Source: Larix kaempferi (lineage: Eukaryota; Streptophyta; Pinopsida; Pinales; Pinaceae). From it: a stretch of 64,000 nucleotides of DNA. The position numbers and the translations under genes are program-made. Of the stretch, positions 22,955 through 35,672 are shown one piece after another; positions within the stretch are counted from its first letter, which is position 1; each line of letters opens with the position of its first letter. Below the pieces are notes generated by a model. That model was not told the DNA's origin. It saw only the letters and a program-made list of their open reading frames with translations, and ran no database searches. Where the stretch lies: positions 824,001 to 888,000 of the forward strand of contig BSBM01000822.1 in NCBI GenBank assembly GCA_027924585.1. The letters are read 5' to 3'.

Positions 22955-24399
22955 TTGCATGGGAATATGTGAATGAATGTGCAGAATTATTTCTTCATTC
23001 TGTTCATTAATATGCTGTAAGATATTTCCTCTTTTATTGGATTATTCTAATGGTTTGTGATTCATATTACTGCTTATGAATATGAATTGCAATTTTATGT
23101 GTATTTATGAGTAATGGATGAATGAATGTCATAACAAAGCTATATTTGTGTTAATACTATTCTGGGACTGTTTATATATTTATTTCAGTAGCTAACTTCT
23201 GAAGTTATATTAGGCAGTTACAATCATTACTCAAATTTTAATTTCGTTCCTTGCAAGGATAGGTTAGATTAAATAGATTAAAGTTATGTATTTTGATAGG
23301 ATAGTCTTGGTTGAATGGTAAAACAGGGGTGGTAAGATGAGAGGTAAGAACCTGCACATCACCTTGTGAGGCCTCTGTTTACCTTTCACACAAACATATA
23401 TAGGACCATATGCATTTATAATTAGGACTTTGCATTTGCATACATAACAATAAAACTTAAATGGTGAATCGGGCTGTAACCGATAAATTTATAACAACAA
23501 CATATCCTATGGTAGCCGGACCGTAAACCGGATGGATTCCCCATCCCAAACAGTGAATAGTTTGATTGAGACTTTTCATTGGGGATAATCCTTACTGTCA
23601 ATGGAAGGATTTTTCCAGGCGTCAATACCTCATTGCGGCATCGTTTTGAAACTGAGAATGGAGTCCTTCCACCTAGGCCTTTCACACACTTAATGTAGTT
23701 TCAATATGAGAGGTATGCTAAAAAAGAATCACATCAATATTTTAGCATAATATGGGCTCTTAATGATGACTGAAAAACTAGTTTCAGATAGAGGAAAGGG
23801 GATTTTGCAAACCAAGGAAAATGGGCCTTTTAGATCTGATTGTAATTGAACAACATAAGGGCATAACCTCCAATACTCAATCTCTATTTTTCCTTCACCT
23901 ATGCCTTTTTTATATTGATGGGGATCTAGTTAGGGAAGTTAGGAGATAGTTACTTACGAGATTGGGACAGTTGGGAGCATCCAAAACCAAAACTTTTCCT
24001 GTAACATAACTTTCTTTTTATTTTTTACCCTCGAACAAACATGTATGCGGGCTAGCCAAAGACAAGTCACGTGGATGTAGGCTAGATACATATAGGTCAC
24101 ATACATCTTGAAAAATATTGTTTTTAAGAGGTTTTTTGAAGAATGATTGTTGTTCATAGATGATCAGGGACTAAGGGCATCTGCAAAAGAGGTAAATGGA
24201 TAATATCGACCATCATAGCATTTATGGGACAAGTGTGAGAAAATATGCTATAACAATTTCTATGGTAGTGTAATTATGCTCGGCTTGTGGTAATTTCCTA
24301 TTTTTAAAATAGATTGGTTAATCGAGTGTACCATCCCCATGTTGTTCTAAAAAAATTCCCAGAGTGATACCAAAGGCATTCATGTGTACATGATGAATC
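22955..24399. other. Unassigned sequence between element B and the gypsy relic
   Basis: No gene is recognised. The part from about 23400 to 23700 has a distinct composition with ACCGGA and AACCGG words. It reads like an LTR or leader remnant, but I could not find a partner copy in the window. The 67-codon minus frame at 23954-24157 and the 87-codon minus frame at 23422-23685 show no family motif. Confidence 0.4.
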
Positions 24400-27300
24400 T
24401 AACCTCTGTCTAGGAAAACCAAGATCATTGTTGCACCATTCATTGCTAGAGTTCTACAAACCTTACTTTACAGGTTGTTGTCCAAACAAATGACACTCCT
24501 TTGCATATCATTTCCTCCATGGGCGTTGTCAACTTTATGAACCCTCTAATAAACTTACAATAGTTTCATGTAAGTCCCAAAGTAAACTGCAATAGTCCCT
24601 TGCACATTCAAGTTGACAATGGCCAATAGGACTTCCTTCCACACAATATGGCCCATTAAAATGTCAAATAGGTTAGAAAAGATGCAATTCTTAAAATTCA
24701 ACAACCATTATATATGTCAACGCCTATCTAAAATTAGTTGGAGATTTGTAGCAATATACTTTCACAAATTTTACAGTATCCAATCATCCAAATATACCTC
24801 TACAAACTTATGAATATACTCCCTAAATGAAGTAACCACGACCCCAAAGAATACAACATATGCATTATTCAATCTAAAGGGCATTATGGTATAAGCATAT
24901 GACCCTCGTTCAATACCAAGTTTAGTTATCTTATTATATTCTTCTTGTATATGAATCTAATGATAACCTTAAAACCCATGTATAAAATAGTAAGCCTCAT
25001 TCCCGATGACCTCCAAAATTTCATGGAAATGTTGAATGTTCATGTACATAGCCCTCATTGAGTCCATGGAAATCAACAAAAATGCATATTTCACCTATAT
25101 TTTTCCTTATATCACAATTGGGCTAATCTAATTAGACTCTCGCACTAGAAAGATCAACCTGATATCCAACAACTTATCTATTTTTTGTTTCACCTACTCC
25201 TTTTAGTGTAGATTAATCCTATATGGTATCTTCTTAATCAACTAGCATATGGCTTTAATTCAATCTTCATTTATCCCAAATCTCCAACAACACCTTTCAC
25301 CTCAGTAAAACATCATGGAAACATATATGCATATTCATAGAGTTGGGATATGATCTCTATGACCCTATTCTCATTCCATTGATGCCTTACCATAGCAAGT
25401 TTTATCTCCTCTTCAGTCCCAATATTAACATGCTTCATCTACAATAGTTCGATATACACTAGACTATCGGTATCCCTTGTATCCTTCATTATGTTATGAC
25501 CTATTGTTTCCTCAAATCGTATATGTTGGAGCATCTTTGTGGGATCAACATCAATACGATCTATGTCTTTAGAGTCTACATTTGTGGGGTATACTTATGT
25601 AGGAAACCCCTTTGTGGAACTTATGGTCAAACATTTTAGGTACACCATTTATGAGAAGAATCAAATGCATCAAATTACCTTTGCAAATGATGTATCCTCT
25701 CCATAGAGATTGAAATTAGTGTAGAAACTTTCCCATAGTTATAGCCAATGACATATTTGATACTACAAATTTATGTTCAAATAATACTTATTTGATCATG
25801 GCTCTAAGATGTCCACAAAGTTATGGACCCATTATTGAATGAGAATAGCATGTATCATTAATTATTTCTCATAGTTATCCATAGTCTAAGTCAGAAGTTC
25901 CATTGAAAAATAGAGGTAAGTCAACAAAGCTACAAATGGTGTTTATTGGTGGAGCCCTTAGGTTCGGCAAGAAGTAATTTTTTAGTGCCTCTATTATAAA
26001 TTCCCAAAACTACAAAACATTCTTATGTATCAGCCACCATAAATTGGGGGTCTTTACCAAGAAAGATCCATTACTACAATCCTATACATGGGTTTGAGTT
26101 GGTCCTTGACTTGTGTGGAAAATTCCACACTATCAGTCATCCTATGAAACTTCAATGGGTCACTTAGCTCAGTGCCAATCCCCCGTACATACTAATAGAA
26201 CTGTGAAATTAAATCCAGACTATTTGTAGTCTTGACTTTGCCACCAATTAAAAGTAGTTTCTAAATCCATTGTGAATGACCATACATTATGCCAACTTAG
26301 CTCACCATTTTATATAGGGTTTATGTAATCCTCTTAATTCAGAGTGGTAATATGATATAGTCAATCTAGCACACCCTCATCCAAAACATCTTCCATCGGG
26401 TCCACAAAGTGTTCACCTAATGTTCGGTTTAATGGTTAAATGACTTTATGACCTTCTTTTTCAAATGACATATACCACTACTTCAAGTTTAGGATAGAAT
26501 CATTATCAAAATCCCACTCTATCCCTACCAATGTGGGGTAGGGATCCTTATCGTCCAATATTTCAATGAATTCAAAGTTTTTATAGGTATTTGTGCATCA
26601 AGAGAAACCTCCATTTGTCCCATCCTGCAACTTGGAAAGATTAATGACTCATTTTCCGACAATAGTTGTATATGCAAGTACACCAAACTGGCTCATCCCA
26701 TGAATTCCCAAGACTTCTTAGTTAGGATTTTCACACCTGATCCTAGATTGGGCATAACCTCTCACCTCATACCTCCAATTAATGCATTGAGTTGGAATTC
26801 CTTCCTTGATATCATATTTTGCACCTAATGCAGTGGTCCTCAACCATCTGAGAGTGATCTAAATACACATGCAAGTAACTCATTCATATTGACCCTAGAT
26901 TGACAATCATCTAGTATATGTAGGAAGATCTTCAACCACCAGTACACCTCATCTGTATTCATCTATGTCAGTAGTCTCTGGAATATTATCAACAATAAAT
27001 TTGGACCATTGTCTTTACATTTATGTGGGATCAACATTTTGCACGAGGACAACTTCCCTCATTACCTCTACTGCATCGCATAGAAAACCTTTCTACTAAG
27101 TAGGATCAAAAGTGGATGCTTTTTATAGGGATATATAGACAAGATATTGATATGATGTTCCCACATATGTTAATTGTTTTGATCCACCTCAAGTAAAAAA
27201 CTTATTTAGGTATATGCTCAACACACCTTATCGTCATCGAGGATACACAACTCTAAGTTGACCATGTTCACACTATGTTGTCCCTTGTCTCGCACCTCCC

Positions 27301-27783
27301 ACATTTCAATCAACTCTACACAATCCTCAATTTTATGTTCAATCTTCCAATAGTGACCATAGTGAGGTTGACATGGTGGTGAATGGTTGTGTACAATGTG
27401 TTATTATACCTACAACTTCTAGGCAAAGGATGATTTGCATCTTCCATGGATGCTTAATTATCCTAATTCTGATTCTTCCCTCTATTTTTAGCTCTTTCTA
27501 ACTCCATTGTGAACAAATTCTTCTCAAATCTCTCAGTGAATATGGATAATGCATGAAAATCGTCCATATGGTGAGTGTTTACCTTGCAAAAGTCACAATG
27601 TAGTATGTACTACCACCACAGTGATGTTGTACTAAGTAATAGTGGGAAATGGTAGGGGTCATTTCATTGTTTCTACATATTTCATTGAGTCCAACATATA
27701 CTTTTCATGACATATTTACCACAAATTGATTAGCCATTGTCATGAAATATCGTTGGGTCAAGGGGCAATTGTTCTACAAGTGG
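24400..27783 (-). pseudogene. Degenerate Ty3/gypsy gag-pol
   Basis: Conceptual minus-strand translation, with many stops and frame changes, recovers Ty3/gypsy landmarks in the right order. A gag zinc-knuckle remnant (CDFCK...H) lies near 27590. A protease region at about 26690-26790 reads NLGSGVKILTKKSWEFMG, with the usual catalytic Asp replaced by Asn. The RT lies at about 24740-25290 and contains a KPY..LRR start, an ISPIV segment, IERGSYAYTIMPFRLNNA and VYLDDW as the catalytic box (near 24781-24795). A further RT segment, ILMGHIVWKEVLL, lies near 24640. The order protease then RT, and the YLDDW-type motif, place it in gypsy and not copia. No LTRs were found and decay is heavy. Confidence 0.8.
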
Positions 27784-28248
27784 TGTTGGAACAATAGGAT
27801 TTTCTAATTCATCATGCAACTAGATCTTCTAGATACAAAGTCAACTAGAAGAGTCAACTAGGAGGTCAATTGGTTGGTTAATTGAGTCAACTAAAAGACC
27901 AACTAAGCTTTATATTAGTTTGACAGTTCGAACAAAATAGTCGAGTGGCATGCAGAATAGGGCCTAAATTAAGGAGGACATTATGTACTCTTACCAATCT
28001 ATATGGACCTCGACTTCTTCACTTCAAGGGTTTTTGTTACAACTTGGTGGTATATAATATATCCCTATGGTTTATATTAGTGAATATAACCAATCATGTA
28101 TTGTGTGTGGATTTTTTTTGGTTTCTTACACTACCTTGTATGAGAGTTCTGCTCATATTTGCTTAAGTGTTGTAATCGTGTCCTTGAACAACACCAATAT
28201 CTTGGAATACTAGCTCTTTGATCTACCTAATCCTTCAAGTCTTCAACA
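27784..28248 (+). repeat. Element C 5' LTR
   Basis: This is a 465-bp sequence starting TG and ending CA, placed directly before a primer-binding site. It has a run of GTCAACTAG-like repeats around 27840-27905. No partner LTR is present in the window, so the left boundary rests on the TGTTGGAACA start alone. Confidence 0.7.
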
Positions 28249-30172
28249 TGGTATTAGATCTAGTGGTTTGAGATCTAGCATGTTGTCTACAAGTCTTGTG
28301 GAGTATGGCATTGCTTCTAACAAGTTGCATATCTAGTACTCAGTGTTTTGACTTGCAAACTAAATATGGGATTAGATCAACATATCGACATTATGGGTTC
28401 CAAGATAGAGATTGTGGTTATGAATGGCCATAATTATGGAATTTGGACACAATATATGGAAACTTTGTTGATAATTAAAGTGATGTGGTAGTTTACCAAG
28501 ACTACAATTCTACAACCAAAGCATGACCAATAGAAGTTTTACCTTGATGGACAGAAGAATGAGGCTAGAGTCATAATGACCCACATATTTAGGGAAGCAG
28601 GATCAAATTGCCCAAATCTTGTATGGAAGAAGATGAAGACTTTGTTTGATAAAATTCATGAAAGTCAAGTTATGAAAATTGAGAAAGATTTGATCTCTCT
28701 AGATCCTCTCTCTTTCTTGAAAGAATTAAATAATATCCAGTTTGTGTGAAGGAGATTCAATTGAAATTGGTTGAATGCAGAAAATATTTTCTGAAGCAAG
28801 ATGGATAGCTCATCGAATTGATCTTAATGAATCTCAACATGTTGTATAATGTGTTCTATTTGATGTTTTGCGCCAATTGATCACCCAAAAATATGATGGT
28901 AAGGATTATACTTTCGATTCATTTTGTGGCTTAGTTATTAAGGCATAAGAGAAAATTATTAATGAAGGGAAACTTGAGGTCAAGAAATAATCCCATTTAC
29001 TGAAAGGAAAAGGTTGACATAATTATAGAGAAAGAGCTTGATAGGAGAAGGAACATGACCATTTTGACCAGACTGGCAAGAAGAAGCATGGTGATCAGAC
29101 TTAAACTAACATAGGGAGAAATAAGAACGCATGTCATTGTTGCAAGAAAATGGGACATACGGACAAGGCTTGTTGGAAGAAGACCAAGAAGACGTGTTGA
29201 CTAGAAGATCGACCGACCTACGCAGTCAAACTTCATAAGGCAAGGTAGTCAACTATATGATTTTTTCTTATTAGGCCTTTCATGTTCATATTTCTCAAAG
29301 GGAATTGATAGTTGACTCTACCTATAACCATCATATGGCTAAGGATGCTTCTCTCTTTTCTTCATTAAAAGAAGCTACAAAAAAGAAATATTTGTAGTTG
29401 ATGATAATCCACTTATTGTTGCTAGTTATTGAAAGATTGAATGTCAAAATGGTGTAATCATTTATGTGTATCATGTACCTAATTTGAATGTAAATTTATT
29501 TTATGTACACCCCAACAAACCCAAATTGGAAAAAAGTAGAATTTTGGCCAAATTGGTTTGTTGTGAAGGACATAATGAACAACTTTAATTTTGTTGTTGA
29601 AGGATTCTTGGACCCGCGGGATTGATTGTATAAGTTCTATGAACTTCCCAAGAAATACCTTAAATAGATTGCACTCATAGCCCACACCGATGACTATAGT
29701 AGACTGTGGAATGAACATCTTAGACACATAAAATTCAAAAGCATGAACCTTATGGTAAATACTAGGATGTTTACTGATTTACCTGCAACTATTCCCCCTA
29801 ATGGAGTGTGAAGGATGTATTCTTGGCAAGCATCATCAAATTTCCCTTGGTATAGGGAAAGCTTGGAGAATATAGACTCAGCTGGAACTTGTCCATAGTG
29901 ACCTTCTTCCATGAACAAACCATCTCTAGCTGATGCAAGGTGTGTATTGACCTTGATTGATAAAATTTTCAGGTATAATTGGATGCATTTCTTGAAGACT
30001 AACAATCATTTCTTTGAAATATTCAAGGATCTTAAGGCACTTGTTGAAAAGAAATGTAATCGACCTATGAAATGTTTAAGATATGAATATGGAGGAGAAT
30101 ATGTGAGTAAGGAATTCAAAAAGTACTTTTTCAAAAAATGGTATCTCATAGCAGATATATGTACCTCTTGTA
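27784..30172 (+). mobile_element. Element C: 5' half of a Ty1/copia element, truncated in integrase
   Basis: The 5' LTR is 27784-28248 (TGTTGGAACA to CTTCAACA), followed directly by a degenerate Met-type primer site TGGTATTAGATC (28249-28260). A copia gag follows from about 28390 (NYGIWTQYMETLL), with an intact zinc knuckle Cys-x2-Cys-x4-His-x4-Cys at 29132-29173. A protease-like segment (IVDSTYNHHM) lies near 29305 and integrase fragments at about 29680-30170, including KCLRYEYGGEYVSKEF. Stops and shifts are frequent. At 30172 the integrase breaks off where the LTR of element D begins. I found no continuation of C to the right and no 3' LTR. Confidence 0.85.
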
Positions 30173-30486
30173 TGTTAGAAAACATAAAAACAAAAGCAAA
30201 CAACAATAACAATAGAACACAATATTTACGGTATAAGGGGGAATATGGTGCTGGCGGCGCCTAGGGTTAGCCGCCATCGATTGGGCCTGCAGGTGGATGT
30301 GCAGGCCGTTGACACCCTCTGGACGACCATTTCTAGCAGATGATGCTTGGCGGGGCTGGCAGGGATGATGCATGCAAGAAGCCTCGAGTTTTGTGTCAGG
30401 TAAGGGTCTTTTTTGGGTCTTTTCTTGGGATTATTGTTTTTACCCTGTTTTTGGTTTTTTCCATTATTCTATTTCTATCGTCGCCT

Positions 30487-32400
30487 ATGATGGGGTATGA
30501 GGACTTGTTGGATTACGGTAGCGACCATTTGGAGGCTAGCGATATTTTGGCCTTGCCAGGTGGAGGTTTGTAGGATGAGGTGGAGGTGGGGTCACTGTTG
30601 GGTGTTGTGGATGCTACGGGAAACCAGATGTCGTTACCTTATTCAACTGGGTTTTCCTCTGTGGGCATCAAGCATACTGTTCGGTCATTGGAACGACTTA
30701 AGGGACATCTTTTTCCCAGTGGGGAGTCTGCGGCGGTTTCTCTGGGCACGGTATCGTGGGGTTTCACGAGGCCTCATTACCCACTGTTCACTTCTTCTGC
30801 GGCGCAGCAGAGTCTAGGTGAGTTGTATGTTTTTTTCCATGATGCTGGGGATGGTTTCTATCAGGATTTGGACGATATTGGTGGGGGATTTTCGGCGACA
30901 TTAGACGGCTCTGTGCTTGGCTCTGCTACTCTGAGTGATTCCGGTTTTTTGGCAGATTTTTTGGTAACCTCTGAACAACGGGGTTGTTTGAGTCCTCCGG
31001 CATGTCGGGTTATGGGTTTGACTCGCAGCTCGGATGGGGGTCCTGATGGTGGGGAATCTGGTTCCAGGCTGAAAGCTCGCAAGAAGTGGTTGAAGAACAA
31101 GGGAAAGGGGGTGAATTATACCCTGGGGGAGGACATTGGTTTTCATCAGCTTTTGGAGATGACTAAATTAAATCTGGTGGGTAGGGCATATGGATGCTCA
31201 TTTGCTTTGAAGTCGGTGGTTGGGTGGGATAAAAATAATTGGATGGGATAGCTTGGTTATGTACCGGAGGTGGTGGCTCTTTCTAGGAATTGGTTCGCCT
31301 TCCATTTCACCTAGGAGGATCATGCATTATGGGTTCTGATTCGGAACTAGAACCTAGACCACGTGCCCTTTTTCCTCAAGCACTGGGATCCCCTTTTTTA
31401 TGCTAGCCGGGAGCGGATGGATACTATTCAACTTTGGGTGAGGCTGCCGGGGTTACCACTTCATTATTGGTCAGAGGAACATTTTATGAACATTGGCAAT
31501 TTACTGGGTACTTATCTTGAGGCTGACTACTCTTTCAGAGAATCCAAACAGCGCAAGGTTTCTTGGATTCTGGTAAGTATTAATGTCCGGGATGGATTAC
31601 TAGAGGGAATGGATTTATGCTGGGGTCCTTATGTCTTCCCGCAGAGGCTGGACTATGAGAATGTTCCCTTTCGTTGCCGGAGGTGCCATGAATATGGGCA
31701 TCCTGTTACTGAGTTTTATTGCCATTGAGGACTATTAATGGCTTCCGTCGGAAGCATGGTGGTGTGGAGAAAGCTACTTGTTCGGCCTCAGTATCACCTC
31801 CACAAGGGATCTCCCCATGTTTCGGATGGAGAACAGGAGCTTCCCATGGATAGACCTCCTTCAGCCTAGATTGAGGAGGTAATCGGTTGACCACGCTCGG
31901 CTCAGAGTCTTCAGGTTCCCTCCTTTACGAGTACTTCTTTTCCCTCCCGCACTCAGTCCTTTAATTTTTTTGTAAAAAATATTTCTGTTTCGGGTCCTCT
32001 TTGGCTTGAGGGTCTTAGGAATTTGACCATCTCCTCCCATTTACTGTCGCCTCTTTCCACTTCTCCCTCCCTTTCTACGACGAATAAGGCTATCCTGCCT
32101 CCCTTATCGGATGTCTGCCCTCCCCCTGAACCCGATCCTAACCCCTCTCTGTTTGTACCCTCCTCCCTTCCCTCTTCTCCCCCTGAATCTTCCAATTTTG
32201 GTTATTTTCTTCGCTCCTCGGCAAAACTATCCTCGGGAGGTCTTGGAAAAGTTAAGGTGAAACGGGAAAAAGGCAGAGGTCGACAGTCTTTCATCTCTAA
32301 GGCACAGTACAAAGCCTGCTTGGATGTGCTGGAAGGGAAACAAATCTTTATTGAATGGGCACTTAGAGCGGTGCGAGCCCAGAAAAAGGGCCAAAAATGA
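30487..32400 (+). pseudogene. LINE ORF1: DUF4283-type RNA-binding protein with zinc knuckle
   Basis: One reading frame runs from a likely ATG (30487 or 30490, MMGYEDLLDYG) to TGA at 32398-32400, about 637 codons, interrupted by several in-frame stops (for example 30571, 31249, 31726) but by no frameshift. Residues at 31360-31725 hold the DUF4283-like part (WDPLFYASRERMDTIQLW, WVRLPGLPLHYW). It ends in a zinc knuckle CRRCHEYGH followed by a Cys seven residues later. The C-terminal part is Pro/Ser-rich with a basic stretch (KVKVKREKGRGRQS). In plant L1 elements ORF1 packages the RNA. Confidence 0.87.
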
Positions 32401-35329
32401 AAATCATGTCTTTTAACTGTAGGGGTCTTGTTGGTCCCCCTAAAAAATCAACGTTGCGGAGGGTGGTCAATCTTGAACACCCTGATATCATTCTGCTTCA
32501 AGAAACGATGGGTGTTGGGGATGTTGTTTCTTCTAAGTTGAAAGTTGGTTTCCGGGTTGGAACTTTGAGGCCTCAGACGCTAGGGGTAGGTCTGGGGGGT
32601 TGGCTGTTGGCTGGATTGAAGCAAAGGTGAAGGTTTCTAATTTGTGGGGGATGGAGTCTGTTTTGGGTGGGACTATTTTGGATTTAGACATTGTTGGTGA
32701 GTTTGAGGTTATTAATGTCTATGGGCCTTATTTGGATCGAATCCCCTTCTGGGATTCTCTTTTTTCTAAATCTCTGATTAATTCTGATTCTGTGATTTTG
32801 GCTGGGGACTTGAATTTCTCTTTGGGACAAGCGAAAGTTTGGGGTCATCATGCTCAAATCGATGCTCTTACGGATTACTTTACTCTGAAGCTGGTTGAGA
32901 AGAATTTGATTGACTTGGAACCTGTTCGTATTCGACCAACTTGGAAAAATAACCAAGCTAGTGATAGTCGGGTGGCCAAACGCTTGGACCATTTTTTGCT
33001 GGCAGAATGTTTGGTGGATAGGTTTTTCCATTTGAAGTAGTGGGTGGGTTGTGGAGGCTGCTCTGATCACTTTCCTATTTTTGTTGAAATTCTGGATGGT
33101 CCTTGTAAACTGCCTAGTCCGTTGAAGTTTAACAAGGTATGGTTGAAGGATCCGACTTTTTTTGATGTGATAAAATCGGTTTGGATTCCTTTCAGTGTGG
33201 GGGCTCCCCGTTCTGTTGCTTTCCAGTTCACTGCAAACATCAATAGATTGAAGAATCCCATCAAGCAGTGGGATTATGATCAGAGGCAGAGAGAGGACTC
33301 TGAGCTTAAAATGATTGAGGGGGAGTTGGCGCTACTCTATGAAGGTGACAGGGGGGGTTTTTGAACCAGGTTTCCAAAGACTCTTTGTTTCAGTTGGAAG
33401 CTCGCAGGAATACTATTCTTCTTGACAAGGAGGAGACTTGAAGGCTGAAGAGCAGGGCCATTTGGCTGGAAATTGGTGACAAAAATTCAAAGTTTTTTCA
33501 TGCTTATGTGAAAGGAAGGCGATCATCCAATACCATTTGGAGCCTGGAAAACCAGTTGGGTGAACCCCAGCATACCTTTGAAGGTATGGATGAGGCTGGG
33601 GTCAATCATTTCTGGAATCTTTTTAAGGCTAGTGAACAGGTATCTATCGAGGAAATTATTCGGGTGGCACAACTCTTTCCTCGGTTTGTGGATGAGGAGG
33701 ACAATCAAGCCTTAATGGATGAAATCACAGAGGACGAGTTGAAAGAGGTGCTCTCTAGTTTTCAGAAAGATAAAAGTCCTGGGCCTGATGGGTGGAGGAT
33801 TTAATTCTTTCTCGAGCTTTTTGATTTCTTTGGAAATGATCTCCTAAAAGTAGTTGAAGATACTCGGCACTTCGGTAGGATCCCGTCTAGTTTTAAATCT
33901 ACTTTCATCGCTTTAATTCCCAAGTTTGATTCTCCTGTCTCTCTGAACGATTTTAGACCTATCTCCCTATGCAATTTCATCTACAAGATTATTACCAAAA
34001 CCATTGCAACACGACTTAAGGGGATCTTGTCTAAACATATTTCCGAAGAACAGTTCGGCTTCCTGGAAGGCCGCCATATTCATGAGGCCATTGGAGTGGA
34101 ACAGGAGGGATTGCATAGTATGAAAACTCAGAAGCTGAAAGGGGCAGTGCTAAAAATCGATTTATCCAAGGCCTATGATAAGGTAAGCTGTATTTTTCTC
34201 AGGCTCCTTCTTACTCATCTTGGTTTTGACATTGGTTTTATCAGATGGATCATGAGTTGTATTTCCACTATTTCTTTCTCCATGCTTATCAATGGAGCTG
34301 CCTCCCCCTTTTTGCACTAGGGTCATGGTCTCAGGAAGGGCTTCCCACTTTCTCCTTTGTTATTTCTGTTAGTCGTTGAAGGACTTAGCTGTGCTATGTT
34401 GGATGCTAGGAGGCATGGTTTTTTCAGGGGGATTAGAATTACTCATGATTTATAGATTACACATCAATTGTTTGTAGATGATGTTCTTATTTTCTGCTCG
34501 GGTTTGGAACAAGATGCACAACAACTCTGGGAGATTTTGGAGATTTTTTCCAAGGCTACTAGGATGGAAATAAACATGGAAAAATCCATTATTACTACTC
34601 ATTTACTCTGTGATGCGGAGGTGGCAGCTTTCCTCAGGTTTTTACCTTTTACCCACCTTACTCTACAATATGGTCCGAAATATTTGGGGTTCAACCTAAA
34701 ACCCAATGCCTACAAAACTTTGGAATGGAAATGGTTGATTGAGAAGTTGGAAAAGAGATTGAAATGTTGGAGTCACCGGTGGAATTCTAGGGCGGGGAGG
34801 TTGGTTCTGGTCAAATCAGTTTTGGAAGCAATTCTTGTCTATTGGATGTCTCTCTCATGGATCCCTAAGGGTACTCTGGAAATTGTTCGTCGTCTGTGCT
34901 CTTGATTTTTGTAGAATGGAAAAGCTGATTCTTTTGTTTCTCCCTGGGTTCGTTGGGATAAGGTTTCTACCCCTAAGGTTATGGGGGGCTGGGGTCTAAA
35001 GAATATTCATTTTGTCTCCAAGGCTTTGGTTGCAAAGGGAGGTTGGAGGTTGATCAAGAGTGGAGGTATTTGGGCTCAGGTGATGGTTAAAAAATACATT
35101 GCTCCCGACTCGTTGGAGGACTGGATCAGGAGTCCGGAGAGATCTCATTCGGGTGGGTCTATTATCTGGAAAGCAATTGTTTTGTCCTTTGATCTCATCG
35201 AAAAATTTTGTTTGGAATGTTGGAAATGGTCGTCTGGTCCGCATTGGTTTGGATCCGTGGGTTGGATGTGAAAACCACCATCTGTTACCAGTGGAGGTGG
35301 TGGAGACTTTGTGACAATTTGGATTGGTG
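32397..35329 (+). pseudogene. LINE ORF2, 5' part: endonuclease and reverse transcriptase
   Basis: ORF2 starts at an ATG that overlaps the ORF1 stop (ATGA, 32397-32400). Endonuclease landmarks appear in order: SFNCRGL, LLQET, VINVYGP, LAGDLNF, KRLDHFLL and SDHFPI (32410-33080), with a frameshift near 32600. A second shift lies at a G-run near 33355. RT landmarks follow: KDKSPGPDG, LNDFRPISLCNFIYKI, EEQFGFLEGRHI, LKIDLSKAYDKV and the catalytic FVDDVLIF near 34465-34490. After RT, WVRWDKVSTPKVMGGWGLKN and VWNVGNGRLVRIGLDPW are typical of plant L1. The frame is cut at 35329 by element E and resumes at 38106. Confidence 0.92.
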
Positions 35330-35672
35330 TGTTGGGAATTCATCCCACATATATAATAAATATGTAACTACAGAAAACAATAATATATAGAAGATTTACA
35401 CAGAACATCAATCACACAAGAGATACAACATTTACGTGGTTCACCCACTGAATGTGGGCTACATCCACGGGACAAGGGCAGGCAGTCTTTATTCATCATC
35501 TACAACAGTTTACAAACCATTGGGGAGAGGGCATAAAGCCCCAACTCAATATTTGCTTCAATGGGCCACATATTTAAGCAAACCTTCAGTTACACATAAC
35601 TGATTATACCGTTGGTGAAACCACCATGAACCAACTTGACCTAAACCGTCAATTGGTTGTCACATTCCAACA
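35330..35672 (-). repeat. Element E left LTR (3' LTR)
   Basis: This 343-bp LTR matches 37741-38100. It contains the ACGTGGTTCACCC segment and ends CACATTCCAACA. Confidence 0.93.
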
